The translations under genes were made by a program, and so were the position numbers. Under the pieces are notes generated by a model, which saw only the letters and a program-made list of their open reading frames with translations, had not been told where the DNA came from and searched no databases. 64,000 nucleotides of DNA, from assembly GCA_002633005.1 (NCBI GenBank), contig NMRA01000329.1, positions 241,843 through 305,842 of the forward strand, written 5' to 3'. This document shows, piece after piece, positions 50,097-61,808 of this stretch (the first letter of the stretch is position 1; each line of letters begins with the position of its first letter). The stretch comes from Phoronis australis. Lineage: Eukaryota > Phoronida > Phoronidae.

Positions 50097-50394
50097 TATT
50101 ATATCGGAATACAAGTAGTGCCAATATTACATCAACGGGTTAGGAATGCACTCCAGGGCAGATGACAAAACAACTGCCAGCCTTTTAACAAGTGCTTTGT
50201 CATGAATCATGATACAGGGTCCTTGCTTGGTGACCTTGTGTCAAAGCACAACCAGAAATGAATAAATGAGCGACGACAAGTGATGCAACTTTGTCGAAAC
50301 TACATAACGTGCTAGCTACCCTGTGATTGGCTGCTGCCTTAGACAGTAATCACCGTCTACCGCTGGCCCAGTAGAGACAGTGGAACTCCTACAG

Positions 50395-50875
50395 GAGCTT
50401 CATATGCTGGAAGCTTTTCTGCAAATTATGCCTCATACTGACTAAAACATCAAAGTCACGTTGTTATAAATACCTTTTGCACATACAGGGTCTACCTTAG
50501 CAGGCCGTATTTAATTCTTTTCAACGACGAAATACTCCCATTATCAAAATTTTTTTTCGAGGAGTTTCTCGTTCTGTTCCCAAACATTTTTACATTGCAC
50601 ACGCCAGGGGATATGACGTCATACCACCTGCCACACACAGTGTTAAAAATGGTGAGTTTGCGAACTTGGGAACTGAATGAGGGACTGTTTGGAGAAAAAG
50701 TCTGATAACGGCCAGGAGATTTTCATCGAGTTGGATAAAATTAAATACATTGACAGCCTCCTAAGGTGTCCCTCTATGAGCAAAAGGGGTTTATAACAAC
50801 GTGACTTTGATGTTTTAGTCAGTGCGGGGCATAATTCGCCGAAAAGCTTCCAGCATATGAAGCTCCTATAGGAGT
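50395..50875. mobile_element. Second copy of the large foldback element
   Basis: Arms at about 50395-50560 and 50680-50875 are inverted copies of each other and resemble the arms at 17.8-18.6 kb (AGCTTTTCNGCNAATTATGCCTC, ATCAAAGTCACGTTGTTATAAATACC). They are more diverged and shorter, and the right arm keeps the KLFGELC / SKSRCYK / HLRRLSM open frame on the minus strand. It lies just upstream of the first recovered EIF2B2 exon. Confidence 0.65.
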
Positions 50876-51740
50876 AGGGACGTGACAAAAATTTTTTTTT
50901 TCAAAACTTACCATTGATTTTGATGTCATTAGAAAGCTCTCATCAAGAGCTTTCCAAAAATATCTTTTTTACATTTGTACCTACAATACTTCCAGAGATA
51001 TTGCATTGTAACGATCGCTTTTGAAGCTACTAATTCTCCTATTGTTTTAGCCCAAAACATGACGCATTATATTAGTATTTTTTACAACATATAATCATAA
51101 CTTCGCCAGCTCTCAACCAATTTAAATGAAACTTTTTTTGTTAGAAAGATAATAATGTTTAGAACCTGGTTTGATAAACACCAAAACAATTCTCGACTGG
51201 AATGATTAACTGATTGTAATTAAGTTAATTACTTAAGAGAAAATTCTCACAATTCTTTCTCTAGATGTAACACTAATAGGATTCTAAGGCTATGTGAGCT
51301 TAATTAAGAGTAACAATACATAAAAATACCACCATTTTGTTAATAATACACAGAAAATAAGTATTAATTAGTAATCAACTAATTACCAAAACAGACTTGA
51401 ATAACCATAGTACCATCTTTATTGTACGTACATGACCACTATAACAAGTGCAATGATGAACTGAAAAGTTAGTAAATGCTTTCCTCAATGTGAGCACACC
51501 ACCCTTCATCACGATTCTAAACGTAGTTGGAAGCAGAGCGATGTAGGCAATGTATGAGACATTGTGTGATACCCAACAAAGCACAGACACTTCAAACACT
51601 GATGCACGCAGTAGAAAATATGGATGAATGTCCCACTTTGAAGAATGAGTGTGTTTTGATTTCAAAACACTATTGATGTCAAAAGTGATACAAAATTGAC
51701 TTACAATTTTAAGAAATAGAAAAAATATATACATAAAGGT
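50876..51740. other. AT-rich spacer, nothing recognised
   Basis: No coding exon, including no candidate first exon of EIF2B2, could be identified here. Confidence 0.35.
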
Positions 51741-52140
51741 CAAACCTATCCGAAAATATGAAGGCGTCATCGTCTCTTTCATAGAGCTTATATGCTGAAT
51801 TTCATGAAGATTCATCAAGGAACTCTCATGACACTTAGGCAATCGTAAAAAAAAAATAAAAGTGCCACTACCGGACACACCTGCAGTCAGATTTTTCTGC
51901 AACTTGTCGTCATCTGTTATCTCCATAGGAGCACACCTGCCAAATCTCACAAAGCACCTCCAAATACTTAAAAAGTTACAGCCAGACGCGAAAAAAAATT
52001 GCCACTAGGGGTCACCACAGTAGTGGAACCTGCCCAAAAATCAGCGTCAGCCGTAGCCTACTTATCATGATCATTTGAGAAATTTGGCAAACAGGAAGGC
52101 CGATGCCACCAGGTGGTGCAAAATATGCCATTATTTGATA
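51741..52140 (+). repeat. Tandem-monomer element, locus 3, diverged
   Basis: Degenerate monomers of the same family as 13754-14673, with CCACTAGGGGTCACC near 52003 and CCACCAGGTGGTGC near 52107, and the ATTTCATGAA(G/A)AT phrase. No terminal hairpin is seen. Confidence 0.6.
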
Positions 52141-53841
52141 ATGAAATAAACAAATAATAACGGTGACGATGAAATATTACCATACTCATTTACACAAAAA
52201 AATCTTGCAAAACAAGACTCGCCAAATTGTAATGGTAACTGGCACACCGGAAGACCCGGGATTGTTTACAAACTAGTACTTCATCAGCATATCCACAACG
52301 TAGCATTCTCAAAATAAGTACACTATCAGCCCAATACATGCTACGACACTTTTTACTCAGCAGAAAACTAAATCTTTATTGACAAAATCTGCAGCTAATT
52401 CATATTTATGTAGATCATAATCCAAAGCAGAGTCTTCATCTTCTTCTTCTTGCCAATAACGTATTATATATTTCTGCTCTTTCAGTTTCAGCACATGACC
52501 GTTGTACATGATCTTTTTGCCATCGCACTCGTCGACCCAGACATGAAGAATCCTTTTCCCCACCACCCTGCCTTCGATTATATCTCTGACAGCGTCCTTC
52601 GCCTCCATCTCAAGCTCTGGAAAATCTTTGACAACGTCAAAATCTTTTTTTTTCAGAATTTTCTCATTTTTCCTTCGAAGCTGGGCATCCCTTTTGATAC
52701 TCTTTGCAGCCAGTCTTCGTCTCAGCTCCATTTTTAAAAGACGAGCTTCCCTCCGCTTGACAGTGCGTTGTTGACGAGCAAGACTTACGGCTGCCTTGAT
52801 GATGCGATCTCTCTCGACTTTGGGAGTGCTGTCGAGTCTCTGTACAATTTTGTTCTTTGTGGCACGAATCTTGCATGAAAGGTACTCCAGAGTCGCACTC
52901 GGTGCCTTGGCTTGGATAGCACTGAAAAAGCCCATTACCTCTTCGCTATCCATATTGTGGAGTTTTGCTGACTGAGTTGCCCTCTTTAGATCCTCTGTGG
53001 TTTCGATCTGGAAGTATCGACTGTACTGCCTCTCAAGAACTTTAATTGTTGTCTCCAGACAGGTCGCCATGACTTTGTTAAATAGCCCCATGTTGTATGG
53101 CGTCACCTGCAACGATACAATGAATTCATCTCTGTCCAATTCCTCGCCAAAGAAGTCGAAACATGTTGACAACGTCTTCGACGGACACTCAAGGGCGACT
53201 TTACACTCAGCTATGACGCGTTTCACTTGAGTGAAGGCTTCCAGGTGGTTGACGTCAGTGCTGGGCTGGTAAAAACGCGTCATCCAAGGCCCAGTAACCA
53301 GCTTTCCAATTAAGCCCAGGACTTGAAACTCTGTCTTGGCCAATTCAGTTGCGAAATCAGCAGCCACAGCTTTCTGGAGCGTTCCACAGGCAAGAACAGA
53401 GTTCTGCAGAAAATCATGGAAAATTGTGTGGTGGTAAAAATACTTCGCACATAAATGGAACAGAATGTGGAGTCTGTTGCCACGATAACGGGGAATAAAT
53501 CCATGCCCAAGATGCTCATCATCAAGAAAAGACATGAACGCTTTGGGGTCACCTTTTGGACTGTTCTTGTACCGAATCTTGTTCATTGCAAATACAATGT
53601 TAGCGGCGATGCAGTCACGTCCCAGAACTCTGCCAGGTTCGTCTTCATGTTTCTTAAGTGCGCTACGGCATGAACTAGCTATTGTGTCTAGTGGATGAAG
53701 GTGGCAGTTTAGCTCATTCAGTGGCTTGTTCCATTCATCTTCAAGCAGGCTCACCGTGGCATGGTTGACTGCCGCCCGGTCCGTCATGGTGTTAGCTATG
53801 TTCTTGACCATTCCAAGACGACATTCTTCAAAATTAGAATT

Positions 53842-53960
53842 ACCTATAGAGGCGCACACTCCTGCAATCCTTTCTAAGCTTTGGGTCACATGTGATGAAT
53901 NACCTATAGAGGCACACACACCTGCAATCCTTTCTAAGCTTTGGGTCACATGTGATGAAT
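53842..53960 (-). repeat. 59-bp duplication around a single N in the transposase-like frame
   Basis: The 59 bases 53842-53900 recur at 53902-53960 with two differences, separated only by N at 53901. The 60-base period keeps the frame open, duplicating HVTQSLERIAGVCASIG. This is most simply two allelic reads joined without merging. Confidence 0.85.
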
Positions 53961-55119
53961 AATCAGCTGCTGTACCACCAGGAAGTTCATCTACCGAAAG
54001 GACAAGAGCATCATCTGTGGTGGTGACGTGAACTGCGTTTACATGTACACCAATCTGGGTAGTAGCATCAAAGCCTAGTGTAACATCAGGTCACCTGTGT
54101 CTCACCAACAAACAAGTCAGATAAGACCCCAAGTTCCCTGGCCATCATCTCTACAGTGCTGTGATGTGGGATACTTTCGACTTGAATTCCCGCCCGTCCA
54201 AGTATACTGCTAATCAGTACTGGTACGTTCTTTGTCGGCACATTATTGGTAAGACAGTCATAAACCATCATACGAATGTCAGGGTGAAATGTTTTAGAGA
54301 GCTCAAACCTATTTTTATCTTTGTCTTCTTGAAGAGCAGAGACTACATCTTCTTGTTCAGTGACCCTTACTTCCAACCGTTGATTTTCTTCTTCTTTTTT
54401 CCTCAGTTCATCTAGCAATGCCTGATTTGGGGTTGGCGATCTGAATTCTTGCCGCTTGCTTTGGTGATACCTAAAAACAAAGAAGACTGGTAAAGGAATA
54501 AGTAAGGTTGCTGATTATCTACAATGCCACATTTATGTATACCTTTCAAAAGTTTTATTTGCTGATTACTAAAAGAACAATAATATTGTTTCGCGGAGAT
54601 GAGATCACAACCTAATAATTGAACACGACTACTAATGCATATAAAATAGTCTAAAGCAGCATAGAATAACAGATTCTTAATTAATTGATAAAAAGTGTGA
54701 TGGCTAAAACTTAACTGAAAAATGAACTGCTTCACTGCATCTAATAAATTACAACACACTATCCGTTATACAAGAGCAACGCAGAGCGTTGCAATGCGCC
54801 CACAATTGCACCGTATACAGTATCCTTCTAGGGTTGTTTCTTGGTACCATAAAGTGGCCAGTAGAGGGCATATATGTAGTATGTTGTACTTTGCAAAATG
54901 GAAAGGCATGGTCATTGTCTCCTCAATAGGCTAGGGGCAAAATGTGAGTGATCTTCATAATACAAGCACATCCTATACATCAGTTGCTTAAAGCACCACA
55001 GAAACATAGAATTAAAAACAAATTTACCAACATACGAGATTAGCACAGCATTAGAATGCCAGCAACAAATTTGTACTTGGAACTTTTATTTCATAGTCAC
55101 AAAGTAACACAAAGTATAC

Positions 55120-56130
55120 ATCTGAAGACCTATGAAAATACAGAGGTCAATGTAAAATACTAAAATTGCTACTAGAGGCATACCGGTAGTCAGAATCATC
55201 CTAAAGTCGTCATCGACCGTTGTCAACATCACATAAATACACTTGCTAAATTTAGTAAAGATCCTGCAAATGGTTTGGGAGATACAGACATGGGCGCAAA
55301 AAAAACTGCCACTAGGAGGTGCCACAGTAATCAAAGTCATGGGAAATTCAGCGTCAACCGTCCTCTTCATAGTAAGAACATACATGCAAATTTTCACAAT
55401 CATACTTAGAGCGGTTTGGTTGATAGAGGGGTGGACGCCAAAAAACAGACTCCAGGTAAAAGTAAAAAAATAAAATTGCCACTAGGGGGCACACTGGAAG
55501 GCGGATCTGTCCAAAAGTCGTCGTCTGTTGTTAACATCATATAAATACACTTATTAAATTTCGTAAAGATCCTGCGAACGGTTTAGGAGATACAGCCATA
55601 GGCGCAAAAAAACAAAACTGCCACTAGGAGGAGCCACAGTAGTTCAAATCGTCTGAAAATCATTGTCAGCTGTCCTCTTTATAGTAAGCACATACATGCC
55701 AATTTTCACAATCATCCTTTGAGCGGTTTGGTTGATAGAGGGGTGGAGGCAAAAATACAGACTCGAAAACAGTAAAAATGGCCACTAGGTGGCGCAAACT
55801 ATGTCGAATCCATCTGAAAACGGGAGGATAGCACCATCTCACTAATAGGTGCCTACATACCAAATTTCATGAAAATCCATTCAGGACTTTTGAAGATGCA
55901 AAAGTAAGTGTAAAAAAATAAAATTGCCACTAGGGGGCACACCGGTAGTCGGATCCGTCCAAAAGTTCGCATGTTCTGTCCCATTCGTAAATGGAACATA
56001 TGTGCCAAATTTCATGAACGTATGTCAAAGGGTTTTGGAGATAAAGCAGCGGACGCCGGACGGATGCTGCCCAGACGGACGGACGGAGATGACGGCATAA
56101 TGCGTCCACACATAAATATGTGGGCGAATA
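55120..56130 (+). repeat. Tandem-monomer element, locus 2
   Basis: Same family as 13754-14673, on the same strand, inserted in the intron of the transposase-like gene. CTCF-like motifs occur at 55310, 55479, 55621, 55782 and 55927, with a weak one at 55169. It ends in GGACGCCGGACGG-type sequence, a short GACG repeat and an imperfect hairpin at 56101-56128 (loop TAAA). A CTAA follows the hairpin at 56134-56137. Confidence 0.75.
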
Positions 56131-56979
56131 ATAACTAAATATTAAGGAGGGGTTATACCTTTTTAATTTTGTGTGTTTCTCTTTCACTACCGCAAGTTCC
56201 TTTTGAAGCTCTTTGTTTCGGTTACGTCTAAGTGCCCTAATCTGCTGGTTCTTTTTCACTAGGCATACTTCCTTCCTCTTCAGCTGCCGTCTGAGCTGCT
56301 GAATCTTAGACGACTTAAGATTGAGCCTCAAATTACGTATACTGGTCTGGAACTTCTTTTTTTCGGTAGATCTCGATTTTGTCACAAATTCTAACCGTTT
56401 CTTCAACTGAGTTTTATGTGGCGTTAGCACAACTCTTAGGGACGAACGCACAGCAGGTTTTGGTGACCTTTGATCCAAGGGCTCCTGATCTGTCGAAGGA
56501 CCAGCAATAGATTCAGCCGGACTCAGGGGATTTGACATTGATGAACTTGGGGGTCTTGACACAGCTGAAGTGGAGGGTTTTGATGCAGCTGAACTTGGGT
56601 GTCTGGATGCAACCGGTTCTTGGGGTGTAACAACTTCAGTAATGATGGCAGGCGTAAATGAAAAACTTTGATGACAGACATGGGAAAAGGAGGCCATTGT
56701 GCTTTCCCTTGATAAGCTCTTGTACTTCTTCAAAGACCTATTCACCAATGTATTTATGTGAGAGGATTGGACCTTCCAGTCACCCACTACTGTTTCCTTT
56801 AGCATAGTTGCAGTTGCAGCCAATGAAGAATTGCACTTGATGTACAGGAACAGCACATGCCCATTCTTCACATCTTCACAACTGGTAGGCACATCGCAGA
56901 ACTGTTCTTCCACGTACTGACGAGCTAAGCCAGGTTTATCAGAAAGTAGTGACAGCTTTCTTTTCTTTTTTGGTGGCAT

Positions 56980-57841
56980 CCTGAAAACAAAAAAAATATT
57001 GAAATGTGTGATTCTGAATGTTTATACCAAGGAAAGTTCTTCTTTGCAAATGTAAAAGGTAATTGTACTCCACTGGCTGTGTATTAAAAAGAACTAAAAA
57101 TTGGCTAACAGTAATGCACTTCATTTCAGCCCCGAAAACACTTTGATGAAATGTTGCTTTGCAAAAATAACATCTACTATCAGTTATCAAAGAAGTTTGT
57201 TCCCATCTAAGTTTCTTGAAGTGAGATTGTAAATTAGAAACCACTTTTACCATAAAAATATGTTGAAAACAAAGAACAAAATTTTATATTGAAATTTATC
57301 AAGCAAGTTTGAAATGACAAGAACAATGAAAATGCATTGACGAAATAATTTCTTCTGTCAAAATGAATATAAAGTATTTCAAAAATGTTCACAAAAGGCT
57401 AGCTCATCCAGCAATGTGCATTGTTTACATTCGTCAGTCAGCTGTCCTTTGTTTGGCAGCCGCTGTTCATTTATTTAACAAACAAACCAATCACATTGTC
57501 AGAATCATGTCACGTGACCTGGGTTCCTGCGACAAAAATCATTATATTTAGACCACAAATAACAATTAATATCCCCAAATGTAAATCTAACTTGTACTTG
57601 GCGACTTTCAAAACGCAAAACAATTGGAGAAAAGGAACTGGTCACTAGAAAAAAGATTCGTTTCATGACCAAGAAAATTTCCGTTCATCCAACATGGCCG
57701 TAACACTACAAATCCGAGTACCATAGTTGGGGATTGAAAAAACTATGAGGGGATCAATAGATCTTCATAAAAATCGGCATGTAAATTCATAAAGGGTTAA
57801 ATTTACGCGACGTGATATATTCATACAAAAACGTAACTTAC
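56980..57841 (-). other. 5' intron of the transposase-like gene
   Basis: Bounded by a TTTTCAG acceptor before 56980 and a CTTCAG|GTAAGT donor after 57842, both on the minus strand. No coding content is seen. Confidence 0.4.
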
Positions 57842-58080
57842 CTGAAGAAATGCGATGACTTCACGATGAAAAACAACTTTCCTACACGAACAGCATGGGA
57901 ATGAAAACGTGAAACAACTTAATTCATGACGTATCATTCAAGGGTGTGTGTTCTACGTCATCAAAACCTTCGGTGCTTTGTTCTTACAGTTTTTACGGAN
58001 CTCCCGCGATATCTCAGGCGACCGGCAGAAGCGCTGGGCACTACGACTCCGTTTCCATCGTCTGCTCCACTGTGCAATGA
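57842..58080 (-). promoter_or_regulatory. Candidate 5' UTR exon and promoter of the transposase-like gene
   Basis: The good donor CTTCAG|GTAAGT at 57842/57841 suggests a non-coding first exon to its right, in a locally GC-richer stretch with TGACGT motifs (near 57925 and 57957 on either strand). A single N at 58000 marks a possible contig join here, so continuity is uncertain. Confidence 0.3.
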
Positions 58081-59581
58081 AGAAAATTACTTCATTTTTT
58101 AAAGAAAATGGAATCTGAGTGATGGTGAAAAAACAGAAGCTGCTGGTAAGACATCAAATTTAATCGAAGCCTTAGTGAATCACTCAGAAACTTACGATAA
58201 AATTCTCTCTTTGTCAAACTTTAACTTAAGACAATTTCCAAAGCAATCGCGTCCTTATTGCCAACACAAAAAACAGATTTGGTCTTTTGGACAACTGAAG
58301 ACTATTTTAAATACAACAAATCTGTTAGGCCTACGAACTGATTGCACAAAATATAAAACATGTAATAAGCATTAATTACAAACAGAAGGAGGTTTCGCGC
58401 GCAATCGCTGTGAACCATAAACAAGTAGGTCTCTTAGTAACGCGCATTGTCCACCAGGTCGTGAGTTTGAGTCTGTGGTACTTGCAGTTTTTCCTGGCTG
58501 ACACCTTCTTAGTTTTGTTTTTTTTTTTGCCTTTTTTCTTGGATAATACTTCGGGAATCAAGGAAAATGCTTGATTTTTAGAGGAAAAAAAAGAAAAATG
58601 TCCTGGGCGGGAGGGGGCAAACCTTGCTTTGACCAAATGTTTACAGACAAAATGTTGCCCCCCTTGTGATATCCTAGATCCGCCACGTAGCACAGCTTAG
58701 AAAATTTTTAAAAAGTTACTCAGCTACATTGAAATTTGAACACACATCTTAGCCGAGTACAGAGATTTCATTGCTTACTTCTCTCCGAGCCAGTTCTAAA
58801 TGTCGTCTAGTCTTCTACGCTGGCATTTTCCTCTGCGATGCTTGCTGGTTCCCTGTGCGCCACTACGTGGGGCGGTAGCCACGCCAGCATGCAGGTATCA
58901 CTTAATTTTCCTTGGTAAATTTTTTACAACGGCGTTTCTGATTGGCTAGTCAAATTCTCAACAGGCAGCGCTTTACGCAAACAAACTGGCATGACTGATG
59001 GACTGAAGTGTAAATGTGGTCTGTTGTACAGACAAATCGGCACTTACAGTTTATGTTCAGGAAATGAAAAGCCTAGAAATTGTGATTGCGACTTTTCGGA
59101 ATGCATCTTTTTACTTTCGATGACTTTTGTTTACGATACTGTCCTGTATTCATACAGTATGAATAACACACCGGTTAAATCAGCCAGATAAATGTGTTTA
59201 TTGTGCATGTTTGTGCTTCAAGCAAGTGGAAATTAAACATCACTGCAGAAATGAAATAGTTGCTGCGACGCCACTTGCATGACAAGGCTAAAAATCGTTC
59301 ACAGTCCGCCATTTTTTTACGGTGTTGTAAAGCTAAATAATGACTGCCAAGGTTACATCGACCAATGCTGAAGCACGAGCCACTGCGTGATACCTGCATG
59401 CTGGTTGGGTTAAGCACGCAGGAAACCACAGAGACACTCACTGACGCCTTGCTATGCAAGGCTACCTAATTCTATAAGCACCTCCTTGTGATGGTCACGT
59501 GACACAACAACTCATTTCTTCGTCTCCGGCGAGTGTGCAAAAAAGCCCTAAATTGGTCCAGGTGCATAAAGTTTACGTAAG
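58081..59581. other. Repeat-rich spacer
   Basis: No gene is recognised. About 58600-58685 matches part of the duplicated segment (CAAATGTTTACAGACAAAATG, then TGTGATATCCTAGATCCGCCAC), compare 3877-3935; it looks like one end of a CCGCCAC-ended DNA transposon. An inverted repeat CCAGCATGCAGGTATCAC occurs at about 58883-58900 and 59389-59406. Confidence 0.4.
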
Positions 59582-59716
59582 CAGTGGCGGATTGAGGGGG
59601 GGAGGGGACAAGGGGGCCATGGCCCCTCTAAACTTCTCCCATATTCCATTTGGCAGCTCGGGGTGCAAATGTCTGCCATGTCCCCCCCCAAACTCAAAAT
59701 CCTGGATTCGCCCCTG
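59582..59716. mobile_element. Short MITE, CAGTGGCGGA family
   Basis: A 135-bp element with CAGTGGCGGATT at the left and AATCCTGGATTCGCCCCTG at the right, the same ends as the element at 1975-2288 in opposite order. Only AAG is shared by the immediate flanks, so the target duplication is unclear or eroded. Confidence 0.65.
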
Positions 59717-59894
59717 AAGACTTGCGGAAAACAGGGATTCAATCTAAAACATGCAGGGGCAGGAAGGCAACAATCAGTATGTATTATTTGGAATTGACAT
59801 GAACAAAGAATTCAGAAAATACCAACACTGTATTACTATGATAGTAATTCTGTAACCCAGTGAGTGGATGCAACACCTCTCGACAATTTCATAG

Positions 59895-60057
59895 GTGATT
59901 ACCTACTACCTTGTACTGGGCCTAGACAGGGATCACCGTCTCTTGCTGGGCCAGCTAGAGATGCTGATCACTGTGTATACTGGGCCCACTATCTATGCTG
60001 GGCCAGCTAGATACGGTGACCACTGTCTAGGCCCAGTACAAGGCAGTAGGCGATCAG
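59895..60057. repeat. Palindromic element with CCTTGTACTGGGCC arms
   Basis: Arms of about 47 bp (59895-59941 and 60009-60057) are imperfect inverted copies, and the loop contains repeated GCTGGGCCAGCTAGA words. A shorter related word (AGACAGTAATCACCGTCT, GCTGGCCCAG) occurs near 50343-50372 beside the foldback element there. Confidence 0.6.
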
Positions 60058-60366
60058 TAATAATTTAGTAATATATAAAGTCTTTAAAAGTCACGGTCTA
60101 TACTAGCGGTGCCAGGAGAGACGGTGGTCACTGTCTAGTGGCTAGTTAGCCAGCCAGCTAGCTGTATGAAGACTATCGTATACAGATTCGTACCATCAAG
60201 GCTAATGGCTAGTATAATTTTGGAGTCAAGGGCCTTTCTTCAGACTTGAGATTCGCAAAACGTAAAGAATACTTACGAGCGTGCGGATGTCTATCTTTTA
60301 GCGCTACCTTGCGTTAGATATTTTAACTAAAAAGTTTTGCGGATAGATAATAGAGGGCATCAGAAT

Positions 60367-61803
60367 CACGGGTGAGAAACAAAAGTCGGTCCTCTAAATC
60401 GGACTGACTCACCCAAAAGAGGACCTCCGGGAATCAAATGGGATCGTCGCACCAGAAAATGGGACTGACGCCCCTAAAAACATGAACGCCCCACCAGAAA
60501 ACAGGACCGCCGGGGACTGAACAGACCGCCGGACAATATGTAGTTGTCAATGTCTTTGTATGATAGGCCTACTGTGCTTGTGATTACGTAACCGGTCAGC
60601 TAGCTGTGTAAAGACTCGCCAAAATAAAGCTTGTTAGCACTGCGTTATGGAACTCCGTTACATCCCCGAAATTTTCCACAGCCCGGGTATAGTTCTGCTC
60701 GTCACCTCGTCGTGAAACTTATATCAACATGTAGAGCTAGCGAGCAGAGCAGGCGCACATGCAAAATCGAGGAGTCAGCAACACTCACCTTGCAGGTTGC
60801 AGCGCTGCTGAAGTGAAAAACAATCTAATGAACGTCATTTGTTTGCCTAATGTAACAAAAAGTCTGTCGCGCTCGTGACATGAGCACGGGACATGTCCTA
60901 AAATTTTGCGACATCTTTCGGAAGATGATGACTTAACTTCGCAGAAGCACGGTTTGTTCTGAAATTCGATTTGCTGGTATTAAAATACTAAAAACTTATG
61001 AAGAAATGAAACCATGCAGTTCCGATAATTTGTTGTGCCATGTAAGCAACCTCGTAGAAGAGAAGAAGAGCTGACTGAACGGTGAAAAAATTGAGGAACT
61101 GGTCAATGTAAGCCGACCTAGAAAAGAACGCATCTCAATTTTAGCAAAAATACGACAGAACGACAATTTTTCCCGGCGAGTGCCGATAAATAATTTAGTT
61201 TACTCAAGGGAGAGTGTCGTTAATAACACTAATTCGGTGAAGATTTTATATGTTCAGTTTTTTACCCACATCGGCACCAACCTGTATATTTAGTATACTG
61301 CTTTGCCGCACAAAGGCTGGTTATGATGCTTCACCCGAGAACCAGAACGCCCGTCAAATTGGAGAAAACGATTTTCATTTTGTTCTAAAACTTGCGCAGT
61401 GGATAAAGTTATAATTATTTAGCTCAAAAGCGGGCAACGTGGTTGGTTTGTGGTTAAAACTCAAAAGCGCCGCTTGTAATTACAAAGCGAAGTGCTCTGT
61501 AGCGCACAAAAGATTTCGTTGGAGTAATCGGCACGAGACCTGCATATGCTTACGTATATAGCTCCATTGTATGATCTGTATAGCCCTACCGGTAATAAAT
61601 CTTAACTTGTTTGTCACTGCAGTTTCAATTCCCGGCGGTCATGTTCAGTCCCCGGCAGTCCTGTTTTCTGGTGGGTCGTTCATGTTTTTAGGTGCGTCAG
61701 TCCCATTTTCTGGTGCGACGGTCCCATTTAATCCCCGGAGGTCCTGTTTTGGTTAGTCGGTCCGATTTAAGAGGACTGGCGGTCATGTTGTTTCTCACCC
61801 GTG
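60367..61803. mobile_element. 1.4-kb element with ~190-bp terminal inverted repeats
   Basis: Starts CACGGGTGAGAAACA and ends TGTTTCTCACCCGTG, with inverted similarity of about 190 bp on each side (about 60367-60550 and 61620-61803). The arms have internally repetitive content: GGACC/GGACTG, CCGGGGACTG, CACCAGAAAA. The flanks carry AGAAT at 60362-60366 and 61804-61808, a perfect 5-bp target duplication. The interior (about 1 kb) shows no transposase, so it is probably non-autonomous. The superfamily is not recognised. Confidence 0.75.
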
Positions 61804-61808
61804 AGAAT

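Larger units (their letters stand above)
52357..56979 (-). mobile_element. Transposase-like gene of unknown superfamily, two frames joined at a possible +1 frameshift
   Basis: Coding parts on the minus strand: exon 56979-56159 (GT donor, phase 2), exon 54470-54086 ending in TGA, then a +1-shifted frame from 54090 to the stop at 52357. The first part starts MPPKKKRK (nuclear-localisation-like), has a Ser/Pro-rich middle and a basic coiled coil. The second adds another coiled coil (about 35 residues of E/K/Q heptads) and a FHPDIRMMVYDCL region. The third, about 577 codons, begins DVTLGFDATTQ and contains TMTDRAAVNHATV, LNCHLHPLDTIASSCRSALKK and PYNMGLFNKVMATCLE. The intron at 54471-56158 holds tandem-monomer repeats, and an upstream exon ending at 57842 is probably 5' UTR. 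I know this protein type only as recurrent uncharacterised open frames in invertebrate genomes. A DDE/RNase-H-like transposase is inferred, not shown. No TIRs were found. Confidence 0.7.

Noticed and set aside
54072-54109. A 38-nt GT-AG intron that would restore the transposase-like frame
   Set aside because: Removing GTGAGA...CACTAG keeps the frame open, but 38 nt is below the usual minimum intron length in animals and would delete the conserved-looking VTL before GFDATTQ.
60793-60850. Minus-strand ATG...GCAAG|GTGAGTG as the missing first exon of EIF2B2
   Set aside because: The phase would fit, but the encoded residues (MTFIRLFFTSAAL) do not resemble the eIF2B-beta N-terminus, and the site lies inside the long-TIR transposable element.
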